Source of the DNA: Conexibacter sp. DBS9H8
Lineage (GTDB): Bacteria; Actinomycetota; Thermoleophilia; Solirubrobacterales; Solirubrobacteraceae
Direction of reading: 5' to 3'
NCBI RefSeq assembly: GCF_023330685.1
Contig: NZ_CP097128.1
Span: forward strand, 2,790,001 to 2,854,000
DNA: 64,000 nt
The translations under genes were made by a program, and so were the position numbers. The notes under the pieces are model-generated. The model was not told where the DNA came from, made no database searches, and worked only from the letters and a program-made list of their open reading frames with translations. Shown here piece after piece: positions 1 to 9,163 of this stretch (positions within the stretch are counted from its first letter, which is position 1; each line of letters starts with the position of its first letter).

Positions 1-780
1 GCTCGAGTTGATCAGCGCATCGAGGTTGGCGATCCCGAGCCCGATCGTGACCGGCAGCATCAGCGCGAACACCTGGCGGACGAGCGGGTTGCGCCAGTCG
101 ACGGAGAACTGCAGCCGGAAGTCGATCTGGCGCAGCCCCCACGCGACCATCAGCAGCTGCACGAGGGTCGCCACGAGCCAGGCGATCGCGTAGGCCTCGA
201 CCCCGTGACGGAAGTCGCTGTGGAGCACGACAGTGAGGAGGATGATCACCCCGTTCCAGACGACGGGGACGAACGCGGCGAGGCTGAACCGGTCATAGGA
301 CTGGAGGATCCCCACGAGCAGGCCCGTCACGCCGAGGGCGAGGACGACCGGGAAGAGGATCTGGGTGAGCAGTCCGGCGAGCTGACCGTCGAAGGTGGGG
401 CCGCTGAACAGCGGCAGCACGACGCCTGCGAGGACGATCCCCACGACTGTCAGCGCGCCGAGGGCGATGAGGATGATCCACAGCAGCGTCGAGGCGAGCG
501 CGGTCGCCTCCCGTTTGCGCCCCCGTTCAAGCAGGTCGGTGAAGACGGGCACGAAGGCGGCCGAAAGGGCCGCCTGGGCGAACAGGTTCGTCAGCAGGTT
601 CGGGACCTGGGAGGCGATCGTGAAGGCGGACATCGCCCGCCCCTGCCCGAACAGCGCGTCGACGACGATCTCCCGGATCAGCCCGATGACGCGCGACACT
701 GCGGTGAAGAGCCCGAAGATCGCGGTACTCACCGCCAACCGTCGGCGGGGGACGGGGCGCGGGACCCTGCGTGCCGTCAA
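1..780 (-). CDS. murJ: Lipid II flippase MurJ (MviN family), C-terminus outside window
   Basis: Reverse-strand frame open from 780 to the window edge, 260 residues of a family usually 500-550 long. After a basic N-terminus it is a run of hydrophobic helices with family text such as SRVIGLIREIV near residue 30, ALSAAFVPVF near residue 70 and GLLVGILQSYDRF near residue 165. MurJ flips lipid-linked peptidoglycan precursor across the inner membrane. I chose TTG at 780 because AGGA lies 6 nt upstream and an in-frame stop lies just before; GTG at 732 is the alternative. It diverges from rpsT, leaving about 47 bp for both promoters. Only the first half is visible, so the call rests on family resemblance. 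Confidence 0.85.
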   Translation of the reverse strand, partial: MTARRVPRPVPRRRLAVSTAIFGLFTAVSRVIGLIREIVVDALFGQGRAMSAFTIASQVPNLLTNLFAQAALSAAFVPVFTDLLERGRKREATALASTLLWIILIALGALTVVGIVLAGVVLPLFSGPTFDGQLAGLLTQILFPVVLALGVTGLLVGILQSYDRFSLAAFVPVVWNGVIILLTVVLHSDFRHGVEAYAIAWLVATLVQLLMVAWGLRQIDFRLQFSVDWRNPLVRQVFALMLPVTIGLGIANLDALINSS

Positions 781-811
781 CGAGTGTCCTGAGGGGGCGC
801 CACGAGGCCGC

Positions 812-817
812 TATAGT
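812..817 (+). promoter_or_regulatory. Candidate -10 box of rpsT (TATAGT)
   Basis: TATAGT ends 10 nt before the rpsT ATG, so transcription would start only a few bases before the start codon. No convincing -35 box or Shine-Dalgarno sequence is visible. It is one of many such -10/start pairs in this window. Inference from motif and spacing only. Confidence 0.5.
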
Positions 818-827
818 ACGCCGCCGC

Positions 828-1097
828 ATGGCCAACATCGCCTCCCAGAAGAAGCGGATCGACCGCGCGCTGCGTGAGCGCGACGAGAACCGACGCTACA
901 CCTCCAAGGTCAAGACCTACTTCCGCCGTCTCGAAGCCGCCGTCGCCTCCGGGGACTCCGCCGTCGCCGAGAGTGAGCACCGGATCCTCGTCGCGACGAT
1001 CGACAAGGCGGTCAAGCGCGGCGCGCTGCACAAGAACAACGGCGCTCGCAAGAAGTCGCGTGCCGCGCGGATCCTCTCCGCGACCGCCGCGCAGTAG
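828..1097 (+). CDS. rpsT: 30S ribosomal protein S20
   Basis: 89 residues, the normal length for bS20, beginning MANIASQKKRIDRALRER, very lysine/arginine rich and helical, with the family core KVKTYFRRLEAAVASGD and a C-terminal KNNGARKKSR stretch. S20 binds the 5' and 3' minor domains of 16S rRNA during 30S assembly. The frame is open further upstream to 771, but ATG 828 matches the conserved N-terminus and follows a TATAGT -10 box at 812-817. It is convergent with holA (6 bp apart) and divergent from murJ, so it is probably monocistronic. Confidence 0.95.
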   Translation: MANIASQKKRIDRALRERDENRRYTSKVKTYFRRLEAAVASGDSAVAESEHRILVATIDKAVKRGALHKNNGARKKSRAARILSATAAQ

Positions 1098-1103
1098 TTT
1101 GGC

Positions 1104-2102
1104 TTAGCCGCCAAAGTCGGCGATCAGGCGCAGCGTCCGCGTCTCCTCCGTCGCACCGCCGGATCCGCCGCCGTGACTGGCCGCCTCGAGTTCGGCGACC
1201 GTCTCCACCGCGCGACGCAGCCGCTCGGTTCCGATCCGGCGGGCCTGGTTGAGCAGCTGGTCCTGTGCGCGCGGGGGCATCCGCAGGCCAGCCTTGGCCT
1301 CGGCGGGGGCGGCACCTCGCTCGAGCGCGGCGGCGACCCGGTGGGCGTCCCGGAGCCGGGCGCTGAGGGAGAACAGCATCCCCCCCACCCTCTCGCCCTG
1401 GCTGCGCAGCGTGAAGAACATCCGGGCCGCGCGGGCGGGGTCGCCGCTCAGCAGCTCGTCGGCGAGCGCCCACACCCGGCGTTCGCTCGACGCGGCCGCC
1501 TGCTCGGTCACCGTCTCGACGTCCACGTCGATCGACGCGTCCGCGCTACCGGCCGAGCCGCGCAGGGCGAGCTCGAGCGTTTCGAGCTCGCGCAGCAGCC
1601 GCTGCTGACGGTCCCCGCTCGCGGCGACCAAGGCGCGGGCGGCATCCCCGGACAGCTCGAGCCCCAGCTCACGGGCCCGGGCGACCACCCAGTTGGGCAG
1701 CTCCCAGGGTTTGACCGCCCCCTCACTGGCGATGTCACCCCCCGCCCGGCTCACCGCCGTGTGCAGTCCCTTGGGCGCCTTGAAACGGCCGTCCTCCCGG
1801 GCGAAGAAACTGACGGTCGTGTCGGGCGGTGGGTCCGCGAGCGCAGCCAGCAGCGGTTCGAGCTCCCGCTCCTTCCAGCGTTCGACCCCGTCGACGATGA
1901 GGAAGCGCCGGCCGAGCGCGAAGGTGAGCGCGTTGAGTGCCGCGGCGACCGCCTCCGGCGTCGAGCGCTCCCCCTCGAACAGCTCGAGGCCCTGGACCCC
2001 CGACTGCGCCTCGGCAAGGGCCCGCAACCGGGCGCGACGCTCGGCGATTCGGCCGTGGTCGTCGCCGTGGATGAGGTAGGCGGGCTTGAACGTCGCGGCC
2101 AC
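1104..2102 (-). CDS. holA: DNA polymerase III delta subunit
   Basis: 332 residues, typical for HolA. The N-terminal part (about 1-140) has the AAA+-like fold text PAYLIHGDDHGRIAERR, RFLIVDGVERWK and TTVSFFAREDGRFKAPKG; the middle includes the helical lid (ALVAASGDRQQRLLRELETL) and the C-terminal collar. Delta opens the sliding clamp within the clamp loader and needs no intact P-loop. It begins at GTG 2102, nine bases after the preceding membrane-protein gene, and is the last gene of the leuS - membrane protein - holA operon. The three genes are probably co-transcribed from the leuS promoter. Confidence 0.9.
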   Translation of the reverse strand: MAATFKPAYLIHGDDHGRIAERRARLRALAEAQSGVQGLELFEGERSTPEAVAAALNALTFALGRRFLIVDGVERWKERELEPLLAALADPPPDTTVSFFAREDGRFKAPKGLHTAVSRAGGDIASEGAVKPWELPNWVVARARELGLELSGDAARALVAASGDRQQRLLRELETLELALRGSAGSADASIDVDVETVTEQAAASSERRVWALADELLSGDPARAARMFFTLRSQGERVGGMLFSLSARLRDAHRVAAALERGAAPAEAKAGLRMPPRAQDQLLNQARRIGTERLRRAVETVAELEAASHGGGSGGATEETRTLRLIADFGG

Positions 2103-2111
2103 GCCGTGAGT

Positions 2112-2660
2112 CTAGGCGCCCGGTCCGACGCGGCCGGACCGCCGCCGCCGGCGCGCCCGCGTGGCGAGCTGTCCGAGCTCGCGCAGGGCCCCGCGTCCAG
2201 CCACCCCGGCGGTGAGCACGCTCGAGAACAGGGCGACCGCATCCACGCTCTTGCGGCCGGCGGCGGTCCAGTAGTCGTCCTGTAGGTCGAACCACAGCGC
2301 GAACTCGTCGAGGGTCAGCGCTGAGGCCATCCCGTAGACGGTGGCGGTCGCCCGCGAGCCGGCACGGGACGGCAGCGCCCCACCAGGCTCGCCCAGGCCC
2401 CAGCGGTAGGTCCACAGGTAGCCGACCCCCATCAGCCCGAAGATCCCGAACGTGCAGTGATGGAGGTGCCGTCCCCCGGGGGCGCTGAGATTGTGGAAGG
2501 GGCCGCGCTGCGCCCGGATCGCATGAGTCACCACCCGGCAGCCGAGGAAGGTGAGGTTGAAGGAGACGGCGCTGAGGAACGCCCGCTCCCGGCGGGGGTC
2601 TGCGAAGTGCCGCGACCACAGCCCGCGGAGCTGGGGCCGATGGTGGGCGGGGGCGGTCAC
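2112..2660 (-). CDS. Conserved actinobacterial integral membrane protein of unknown function
   Basis: 182 residues from GTG 2660, which overlaps the leuS stop by 4 nt (GTGA), so translation is probably coupled. Residues 30-50, 65-90 and 140-160 are hydrophobic. The central text [17 protein letters not shown] followed by [13 protein letters not shown] resembles a family of uncharacterised actinobacterial membrane proteins that I recognise only by this pattern. An ATG further upstream (2906) would embed it deeply in leuS and is rejected. Its place between leuS and holA says nothing certain about its role. No catalytic motif seen. Confidence 0.7.
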   Translation of the reverse strand: MTAPAHHRPQLRGLWSRHFADPRRERAFLSAVSFNLTFLGCRVVTHAIRAQRGPFHNLSAPGGRHLHHCTFGIFGLMGVGYLWTYRWGLGEPGGALPSRAGSRATATVYGMASALTLDEFALWFDLQDDYWTAAGRKSVDAVALFSSVLTAGVAGRGALRELGQLATRARRRRRSGRVGPGA

Positions 2661-5185
2661 GGTGCGCCCTGGCGGACGACGATGTTGACGAGCTTGTCGG
2701 GCACGACGATCACCTTGATGATCTCGTGTCCGTCCGTGTGGCTCGCCACCCCCGGCGCGGCGAAGGCGAGTTCCTCCAGCCGCTCCCGGTCCGCGCCGGT
2801 CGGGGCGGGCACCCGCGCGCGGACCTTGCCGTTGACCTGACAGACGAGCTCGAACTGCTCGGCGGTGAGAAAGTCCGGGTCGGCCACCGGCCAGGGCTGC
2901 TCCCACACCCGCTCCCCGGTGAGGCGCTCATACACCTCGCAGGCAACGTGGGGGGCAAAGGGAAAGAGCAGGCTCGCCGCCGTCGCGGTCGCAAATGCGC
3001 GCACCGCCGGGGTGGCGTCCGGGTGGCGGTAGAGCTCGTTGACGAGCTCCATCAGCGCGGCGACCGCCGTGTTGAAGGCAAAGCGGCCGTCGAGGTCGTG
3101 GGTGACCTTGTCCACCGCCCAGTGGGTCTTGCGCAGCAGAGTGAGATCGTCGGTCGGGCGCGCCGCGCCGCCGGTGTCGAGCCCCCAGCCGACACCGGCG
3201 CCACCCGCCTCGACGCGGGCTCCGAGGGCGACGAGCTCCTCGGACTGGCGCCAGAGGCGAGTGAGGAACCGGTGGACGCCCTCGAGGCTCGACTCGTTCC
3301 AGGGGGCGTCCTGATCGGGGGGGCCGATGAACAGGATGTAGGTGCGCGCTGCGTCGGCGCCGTAGCGGGCCACCAGCGGCGCGGGGCTGATCACGTTGCC
3401 CCGGGACTTGGACATCTTCGACCCGTCCGGGCCGAGGATCATCCCCTGGGTGAACAGCGCCCGGAACGGCTCCTGGAAGCCGAGCAGACCGATGTCGGCG
3501 AGCGCCTTGACGAAGAAACGGGCGTAGAGGAGGTGGAGGATCGCATGCTCGACGCCACCGATGTACTGGTCGACGGGCATCCACGCGTCGACGAGCCGGC
3601 GCTCCCACGCGGCGGTGTCGTTGCGCGCATCGCAGTAGCGGATGAAGTACCAGGACGAGTCGACGAACGTGTCCATCGTGTCGGTCTCCCGCCGGGCCGG
3701 ACCCTGACAGCGTGGGCAGGTCGTGTTCACCCAGTCGGTCGCGGCCGCTAACGGTGACTGCCCCTTGGGCTGGTACTCGTCGATGTCGGGCAGGCGGACG
3801 GGAAGCTCGGCCTCGGGAACGGGAACGAGGCCACAGTCGGGACAGTGGATGATCGGGATCGGACAGCCCCAGTAGCGCTGGCGCGACAGCAGCCAGTCCC
3901 GCAGCCGGTAGTTCGTCGACGCGCGGCCGATCCCCTGCCGGGCGAGCCAGCCGACGATCTCACCGTAGGCGTCACGGTTGTGCAGGCCGTCGAAGCGGCC
4001 CGAGTTGACGAGCGGACCGTCACCGGTATAGGGAAGCTCGTCCACCTCGGAGGCGACGACCCGGCGGATCGGCACATCGTAGGCGCGTGCGAAGGCGTGA
4101 TCGCGCTCGTCATGGGCGGGGACGCCCATCACCGCGCCGGTGCCGTACTCCATCAGCACGTAGTCGGCGACCCACATCGGGATCTCCTCACCGGTGACCG
4201 GATTGGTCACCGTCGTTCCGAGCGGAACCCCGGTCTTGGTCTTCTCCGCCGAGCCGCGCTCCTCGCTCGACTCGCTCAGCGCGTGGTTGACGTAGTCGCG
4301 CACCGCCGACTCGTGCGGTCCGCCGGCGGCGAGCCGGAGCACGTCGGGGTGCTCGGGGGCCATGACGAAGAACGTCGCTCCGAACAGGGTGTCGGGGCGG
4401 GTGGTGAAGACCGTGTAGTCACGCCCGTTGGCGGTGCAGCGGAACTGCACCTCCGCGCCTTGGCTGCGACCGATCCAGTTGCGCTGCTGGGTCTTGACGT
4501 GCTCGGGCCAGTCGATCGTGTCGAGGTCGTCGAGGAGGCGGTCGGCGTAGTCGGTGATCTTGAACTGCCACTGCTCGAGCTGGCGCAGCTCGACGGCGGC
4601 GCCGCAGCGCTCGCAGTGGCCGTTGACGACCTGCTCGTTGGCGAGGACAGTCTGATCCTGGGGGCACCAGTTGACCGCAGACTCCTTGCGGTAGGCCAGC
4701 CCGCGCTCGTAGAACTGAAGGAAGATCCACTGGGTCCAGCGGTAGTACTCGGGGGTGTGGGTGCCGAACTCGCGGGACCAGTCGATACTGATGCCCCAGG
4801 AGCGGAACGCCCGCTGGAAGGAGGCGATCGACGCGTCGGTGGCGACCCGCGGCGGGGTCCCGGTCTTGATCGCGTTGTTCTCGGCCGGCAGCCCGAAGGC
4901 GTCATAGCCCATCGGGTGCAGGACCTGAAACCCGTTGCGACGCTTGAAGTGCGCGATGGCATCCCCGATCGCGTAGTTCTTGAGGTGACCGATGTGGGGC
5001 TCGCCGCTCGGGTACGGGAGCATCTCCAGCACGTACGCGCGCGGGCGGGCATCGGCGGGGTCGGCCTCCCGCGGCACCTCCCAGGTGCGCTCGGCCGCCC
5101 ACACCCCCTGCCACTTCGCCTCGATCGCACTGTGATCGAAGTGACGTTCGGCGATCGGATGGGGCGGCGGGACGGTCTCCGACAT
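2657..5185 (-). CDS. leuS: Leucyl-tRNA synthetase
   Basis: 842 residues, class I synthetase charging tRNA-Leu. The HIGH signature appears as [11 protein letters not shown] near residue 60 and the KMSKS loop as [10 protein letters not shown] near residue 590. Between them are the zinc-like cysteine modules and the CP1 editing domain, with a [13 protein letters not shown] motif and GVPAHDERD. The C-terminal anticodon-binding and tail domains end [13 protein letters not shown]... [12 protein letters not shown]. The open frame extends far upstream, but ATG 5185 matches the family start and avoids the divergent coiled-coil gene. First gene of a three-gene reverse operon; a TAAGCT box lies 11 nt upstream. 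Confidence 0.97.
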   Translation of the reverse strand: MSETVPPPHPIAERHFDHSAIEAKWQGVWAAERTWEVPREADPADARPRAYVLEMLPYPSGEPHIGHLKNYAIGDAIAHFKRRNGFQVLHPMGYDAFGLPAENNAIKTGTPPRVATDASIASFQRAFRSWGISIDWSREFGTHTPEYYRWTQWIFLQFYERGLAYRKESAVNWCPQDQTVLANEQVVNGHCERCGAAVELRQLEQWQFKITDYADRLLDDLDTIDWPEHVKTQQRNWIGRSQGAEVQFRCTANGRDYTVFTTRPDTLFGATFFVMAPEHPDVLRLAAGGPHESAVRDYVNHALSESSEERGSAEKTKTGVPLGTTVTNPVTGEEIPMWVADYVLMEYGTGAVMGVPAHDERDHAFARAYDVPIRRVVASEVDELPYTGDGPLVNSGRFDGLHNRDAYGEIVGWLARQGIGRASTNYRLRDWLLSRQRYWGCPIPIIHCPDCGLVPVPEAELPVRLPDIDEYQPKGQSPLAAATDWVNTTCPRCQGPARRETDTMDTFVDSSWYFIRYCDARNDTAAWERRLVDAWMPVDQYIGGVEHAILHLLYARFFVKALADIGLLGFQEPFRALFTQGMILGPDGSKMSKSRGNVISPAPLVARYGADAARTYILFIGPPDQDAPWNESSLEGVHRFLTRLWRQSEELVALGARVEAGGAGVGWGLDTGGAARPTDDLTLLRKTHWAVDKVTHDLDGRFAFNTAVAALMELVNELYRHPDATPAVRAFATATAASLLFPFAPHVACEVYERLTGERVWEQPWPVADPDFLTAEQFELVCQVNGKVRARVPAPTGADRERLEELAFAAPGVASHTDGHEIIKVIVVPDKLVNIVVRQGAP

Positions 5186-5251
5186 GCTGGGGCGAGAGCT
5201 TACTTGGGCGTCCCTGCCAGGTTTGTTGCGGGTGCTTTCCCCGGGACTGCC

Positions 5252-5257
5252 TAGCAT
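5252..5257 (+). promoter_or_regulatory. Candidate -10 box (TAGCAT) for the coiled-coil gene
   Basis: TAGCAT ends 7 nt before the ATG at 5265, the spacing expected for a leaderless transcript. No -35 consensus stands out. Motif-only inference. Confidence 0.45.
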
Positions 5258-5264
5258 CCCGGGG

Positions 5265-6023
5265 ATGGTCACACCTGCCCCCCCGGACGAGCGTGTCGCC
5301 GCGATCATCCTTGCCGCCGAGGCGGCCGGCGAGGAGATCCGGCTGGAGGCGGAGCGGCGGATGCGGGACCGTATCGCCGAGGCCGACCGGGCGGCGGACC
5401 ATCGCATCCGGGCCGCCGAGGCGGAGGCGTCGGAGATCGTCTCCAACGCGCGGGAGGAGGCGGCCCGGATCCGCGAGGCGGCCGGACAGGACGGACGCCA
5501 GACCGTCGAACGCGCCACCTCCGAGGGGCGCGACATCGTCGCGCGGGCCCAGTCGGAGGCTGACCGGATCCGGATGACCGCCGACGCCCACCGCGAGCAG
5601 GCGACATCTGAGGCCCTTGCGACGATCTCTCGCGCCCAGGAGAACGCCGACACCGTGCTCGCCGAGGCGGCCGCGGAGGCGAAGCGCATCGAGGAGGAGG
5701 CCGCCCAGCGCGCTCGCGAGCTGATCCGGGGGGCCCGGGAGGCGGCGGGGCTCGTGAGCGCCGACGGCCAGGAGATCGTCACCGACCTGCGTGAGCTCGG
5801 GGAGGCGATGCGCTCCAACGCGGGCCGCCTGATGCGGGACGTGCAGGCGCTGCACTCGACGATGCTCCTGCAGATCGAGCGCGTCGACCCGGACGGGCGT
5901 CTCCGCGCCCCTGATCCGAGCGACTCGGTTCAGGGGCGGAGCGGCCGCCGCGGCTCGCCGGCGCGCGGCGGGCCTGACTTTGGCGACGGCCTCGATGTGC
6001 CCGAGTTCATGCCCCGCGGCTGA
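5265..6023 (+). CDS. DivIVA-like / long coiled-coil protein
   Basis: 252 residues, almost wholly alpha-helical with alternating Ala/Glu/Arg: repeated AAEAxxxxxxxxxAxREAxRI patterns from residue 10 to about 210, then a charged disordered tail rich in RGSPARGG. No membrane segment or enzyme motif. It resembles DivIVA/Wag31-type or ATP-synthase-b-like coiled coils; the N-terminal DivIVA membrane-binding signature is not clear, so the family is tentative. ATG 5265 is preferred over the longer frame from 5184 because the latter would overlap the divergent leuS start and lacks coiled-coil character. A scaffold role at the cell pole or envelope is a guess. Confidence 0.65.
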   Translation: MVTPAPPDERVAAIILAAEAAGEEIRLEAERRMRDRIAEADRAADHRIRAAEAEASEIVSNAREEAARIREAAGQDGRQTVERATSEGRDIVARAQSEADRIRMTADAHREQATSEALATISRAQENADTVLAEAAAEAKRIEEEAAQRARELIRGAREAAGLVSADGQEIVTDLRELGEAMRSNAGRLMRDVQALHSTMLLQIERVDPDGRLRAPDPSDSVQGRSGRRGSPARGGPDFGDGLDVPEFMPRG

Positions 6024-6103
6024 GGGCGGCGACCGGCTCACAGTTGGCCGACGGGCGGGCACGTTCTATATTTCTCGCCCGGGGTCCGTGTGGCCCACCC
6101 TTC

Positions 6104-6177
6104 GGGGCTATAGCTCAGCTGGCTAGAGCGTCGCGCTGGCAGCGCGAAGGTCAGGGGTTCGAATCCCCTTAGCTCCA
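6104..6177 (+). tRNA. tRNA-Ala(GGC)
   Basis: Full cloverleaf of 74 nt: acceptor GGGGCTA pairs with TAGCTCC and contains the G3-U70 wobble that marks alanine tRNAs. The anticodon loop is CTGGCAG (anticodon GGC), and the T arm is AGGGG-TTCGAAT-CCCCT. Discriminator A at 6177; CCA is not encoded. It stands alone between the coiled-coil gene and the glycosidase. Confidence 0.95.
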
Positions 6178-6210
6178 CTTTCAGGGGTTCACGTTTGCCC
6201 TAAACCCATC

Positions 6211-7821
6211 TCAGCGCCGGCAGCCCGCCTGGGTGATCCCGCTGCGGGTGACGGCGACGGTGATCGCCCGTGCAGACGGGCAGGCGACGAGCTGCAGCAC
6301 CGGCGCCCCTCGCTTGGAAAGGATTCGAGCGCCGTCGGCGATCACCGAGTAGCCGTGCGGATAGTCGAGCGCGGGCACCGCGATGTCAGTGACCGCACCC
6401 GCCGGGAGGCTGCCGCCGCCGGCCCTGGCGGTGCTGTAGCGCAGGTCGAACTCGCCCGTGGCGCGATCGAAGCCAAAGGAAAGCGGGATGCCCGCGATCA
6501 CCTGCGGGTAGGGCTCGGTCAACGCTCGCAGAGTGCTCCAGATCACGTTGGTGCCGCGCGGCGGCAGCGACGGGTTGCGGACGACCGCCTCAACATCACC
6601 GGGCCCCACCGTCGTCGGGTCGTGGCAGCCACAGAACGCCCACTCCATCCACGGGACCATGTTGCGGTCGGCGCGGGCGACGGCGTCCTTCAGCAGCGTG
6701 ACGTTGTTGGTGGCCCCGAACTCGGTCTCGAGCAGCGCCTCGCCGGTCCGGGCGACGTGTGCGAGCGCGTGGCTGAACACCAGGTTGTTGGAGGTGGTGC
6801 AGAAGCTAGAGGTCCCCGAGCTGGGTGCGGTGAGGCAGTAATCGTGGAAGGCGAATCCGGCCTGTGGGTCACCCAGCGCCGGCAGGGTCGTGTTCACCCC
6901 GTTGTTGAACAGCACGTTCGGCTCGTAGAACACCAGCGTGCGAGGATCGACCGAGCGGATCGCGCGGTCAACGAGCCGGTAGAACGACTCGAGCTGGGCG
7001 TCGAACAGCGGGCAGCCGGTGACCAGCAGGCATTGCTGCCACAGCGTCCCCGGGAAGGGCTCGTTGAACAGCTCGTATCCGAGCACCGCCGGGTTGGCAG
7101 CGAAGCGCGCGGCGGCCGCTTGCCAAGCGCCGGCAAACCAGCTCTGCAAGCCGATGCCGTCCGGCCCCGGGGCGTTGCTCCAGAACTGATCGAGCGCATG
7201 TTGCAGCGCCGGGTTGAGCAGGTAACCGGCACTGAAAGCGGTGTGCGTGTTCGGCAGCCCCCCTGTCTGGATCGCCCAGTCGGGGAACCCCTCACCCGCG
7301 AACTGCTCGTTCAGCTGATCTTGGTGGAAGTCGAGCAGGGAGACGATCCCGTCTCGGGCCAGCATGTCAACGGTGTCGGAGATCTGGCTCAGGTAGGCGG
7401 TGTCAAACACTCCGGGCTGCGGTTCGAGCCCCTTCCAGATCACGCCCACTCGCACGGCGTTGAAGCCGTTGGCCTTGAGGAACGCCGCATCCGCGCTGTC
7501 GAAGCCCGCTGCTGCCGGGTAGTACGGCGCGAGCTTGTAGACCATGTTGAAGCCGTGCACGATCACGACCCTGCCGGCCGCGTCGGTGATCCAACGGCCA
7601 GAGTGGCCGAGGGGCAGCGTCGGGCCGGTCGGCGGCACCGCGCGCCGGTGGCGGGGGGGGAAGCCGTGGACCGGGTGCCCGCGGTGGCGATGATGCTCAT
7701 GGTGCCGGGCGGGATGCCCGCGGCGGGGGTACTCAACGCGGCGGGGATGTCCACCTGCCAGCGGCACGGCTAACAGCGCGACGAGCACCGAGCCGAGTAA
7801 TGCGAGCCAGAGCCTCCTCAC
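6211..7821 (-). CDS. Secreted GH5-type glycoside hydrolase (endoglycoceramidase-like)
   Basis: 536 residues. Residues 1-24 form a signal peptide; 25-65 is an unusual His/Arg/Pro-rich linker. The catalytic (beta/alpha)8 domain runs from about 75 to 440, with GFNMVYKLAPYYP, DFHQDQ, the acid/base Glu in ELFNEPFPG (about residue 250) and the likely nucleophile Glu in LLETEFGA (about 365). This motif set is typical of GH5 endoglycoceramidase/glucosylceramidase-like enzymes. A C-terminal beta domain follows. The true substrate (glycolipid or polysaccharide) cannot be read from sequence. Reverse strand, apparently monocistronic, just downstream of tRNA-Ala. Confidence 0.8.
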   Translation of the reverse strand: MRRLWLALLGSVLVALLAVPLAGGHPRRVEYPRRGHPARHHEHHRHRGHPVHGFPPRHRRAVPPTGPTLPLGHSGRWITDAAGRVVIVHGFNMVYKLAPYYPAAAGFDSADAAFLKANGFNAVRVGVIWKGLEPQPGVFDTAYLSQISDTVDMLARDGIVSLLDFHQDQLNEQFAGEGFPDWAIQTGGLPNTHTAFSAGYLLNPALQHALDQFWSNAPGPDGIGLQSWFAGAWQAAAARFAANPAVLGYELFNEPFPGTLWQQCLLVTGCPLFDAQLESFYRLVDRAIRSVDPRTLVFYEPNVLFNNGVNTTLPALGDPQAGFAFHDYCLTAPSSGTSSFCTTSNNLVFSHALAHVARTGEALLETEFGATNNVTLLKDAVARADRNMVPWMEWAFCGCHDPTTVGPGDVEAVVRNPSLPPRGTNVIWSTLRALTEPYPQVIAGIPLSFGFDRATGEFDLRYSTARAGGGSLPAGAVTDIAVPALDYPHGYSVIADGARILSKRGAPVLQLVACPSARAITVAVTRSGITQAGCRR

Positions 7822-7934
7822 GGGACCAGCTTAACCTGGCGGGCGGGACAACGGCGTTGGTTCATCCGACAGGCACCGCCGGCAGCGGGGCCCGGAGATG
7901 GAGTTCCTCCGCCATGGGGTGAGCGGGGCAGCGG

Positions 7935-8390
7935 TCAGGCGCCCGGGGCCACTCCGCCCCCCGGAGCACCCGGATCCGCCCCCGCGTTCCGTCCGGCCGC
8001 CACGGTGAGCGCCGCCAGTTGCGCGCTCATCTCGTCATGGCGCCGGTGCATGTGAGAGAACAGGTCACGCATCTCCTGCGTGCGGGTCCGTTCCCGGCGC
8101 ACCAGGTGGACGGTCAGGCCCGCGGCGATGCATGCCCCCAGATCGGAGGTGACGTTCGTGTAGTTGCCGCCGATCAACTCCGCTCGTGCGCTCACGTTCA
8201 CCCCAAGCAGCGGCAGGATCACGAGATAGACTCCGAGCACCCCGAGGAAGATGATGTGGGTGTGGCTCGACAGCGCCTGGGGCACGACGGCGAGAATGCG
8301 ATCGAGGCGGCTGTCGGGCGCCACCTGGGCGCCGACGACCTGACTGTCCCGGGGTTCAGAGGCCGTAGGTTGGGTGTGTGGGTCGTCCAT
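7935..8390 (-). CDS. Small two-helix membrane protein, unknown function
   Basis: 151 residues. A polar N-terminus of about 40 residues is followed by two hydrophobic segments (about 46-68 and 83-97, HIIFLGVLGVYLVILPLLG and a weaker one near LGACIAAGLTVHLV). A basic cytoplasmic helix (RRERTRTQEMRDLFSHMHRR) and an Ala/Gly-rich tail come next. The ATG is preceded by a strong AAGGAGAGG Shine-Dalgarno 4 nt away, unlike many genes here. It resembles small DUF-type membrane proteins, but I do not recognise the family. Last of three reverse genes (AIM24, 8512-9147, this one), though a 121-bp gap suggests its own ribosome entry. Confidence 0.65.
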   Translation of the reverse strand: MDDPHTQPTASEPRDSQVVGAQVAPDSRLDRILAVVPQALSSHTHIIFLGVLGVYLVILPLLGVNVSARAELIGGNYTNVTSDLGACIAAGLTVHLVRRERTRTQEMRDLFSHMHRRHDEMSAQLAALTVAAGRNAGADPGAPGGGVAPGA

Positions 8391-8511
8391 GGAACCTCTC
8401 CTTCGGATGGTTGTTCCAGCGACGGTACTGCCACGCCGTACGCCCGCGCCGGGGCGCCGCCCTCATCGGCCTCGACGCCGGAGGCCACGACGCCCGCCCC
8501 GCCGCACCGAT

Positions 8512-9147
8512 CTACCGGGAGGGGTCCTTGGCCGCCTCCAGAGCCCGCTGTGGATCGAGGCGGCCGTCAGAGCGCATCAACGTGAGGGCGCGGTCAGCCG
8601 TCTCCGCCGCCTCCACTCCGCCGAGTGAGTCATCACCAAGCGCGAGCGCGAGCAGTGTCTCACGGAGGACCTCGGGCTGGCGGAGGTCCGGTGGCGGACC
8701 GGCCGGGGGCAGCCCGCGCAGTGTCTCCAGCAGCGCTCCCGCGGTCACGCCGCCGCCGAGCAACCGTCCCTTGATGCGCTCGGGAACAGTCACCGCCACC
8801 GCCCCGGTTGCGGGGTTGACGAGCGCGAGCGTGGAGCGCAGCCCGGCCCGCTCCAGGCTGACCCGGTATCCGGACAGACGCAGCAGGCCGAGTTGGGCGG
8901 CGAGCGCCACGTAGGCGCTCGCCTCCGCCTCATCCCGCAGACGCGCCTGATGGAGGACGATCTGGGTTCCGAGGTCAACCGTACCGGGGGCCGGATCGGG
9001 CGCGACGATCAGGAACGCCTGGCTGCCGAGCCGGCCGGCGCCCGTCCCGCCGACCTCGGCGAGGAGCTGGTAGCCGGTGAGCGAGAGGGCGCCACAGATC
9101 CCACTCGGCAGCGGGTGGGCGCCAAGGTGGCCAGGGGCGAACCCCAT
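8512..9147 (-). CDS. Conserved hypothetical protein next to AIM24 gene
   Basis: 211 residues, no signal peptide or membrane segment, mixed alpha/beta with alternating hydrophobics (SLTGYQLLAEVGG, AFLIVAPDPAPG, VTVPERIKGRLLGG). The C-terminal third is helical (ETLLALALGDDSLGG). I do not recognise the family. Starts at ATG 9147, 16 bp after the stop of the AIM24 gene and in the same direction, so it is probably in the same operon. Codon use matches its neighbours, which supports it being real. Confidence 0.6.
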   Translation of the reverse strand: MGFAPGHLGAHPLPSGICGALSLTGYQLLAEVGGTGAGRLGSQAFLIVAPDPAPGTVDLGTQIVLHQARLRDEAEASAYVALAAQLGLLRLSGYRVSLERAGLRSTLALVNPATGAVAVTVPERIKGRLLGGGVTAGALLETLRGLPPAGPPPDLRQPEVLRETLLALALGDDSLGGVEAAETADRALTLMRSDGRLDPQRALEAAKDPSR

Positions 9148-9163
9148 CAGCGCCGTCCCCGTC

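Noticed and set aside
205..792. 195-aa forward frame rich in Glu/Asp/Arg over the murJ start
   Set aside because: It is antisense to clear MurJ coding sequence; composition (EEDDHPV, EGGAAEQRQ) is typical of shadow frames in GC-rich DNA.
1173..2285. 370-aa forward frame opposite holA
   Set aside because: Shadow of holA and the preceding membrane gene; no recognisable motif.
3845..5254. 469-aa forward frame opposite leuS
   Set aside because: Antisense shadow of leucyl-tRNA synthetase; no domain.
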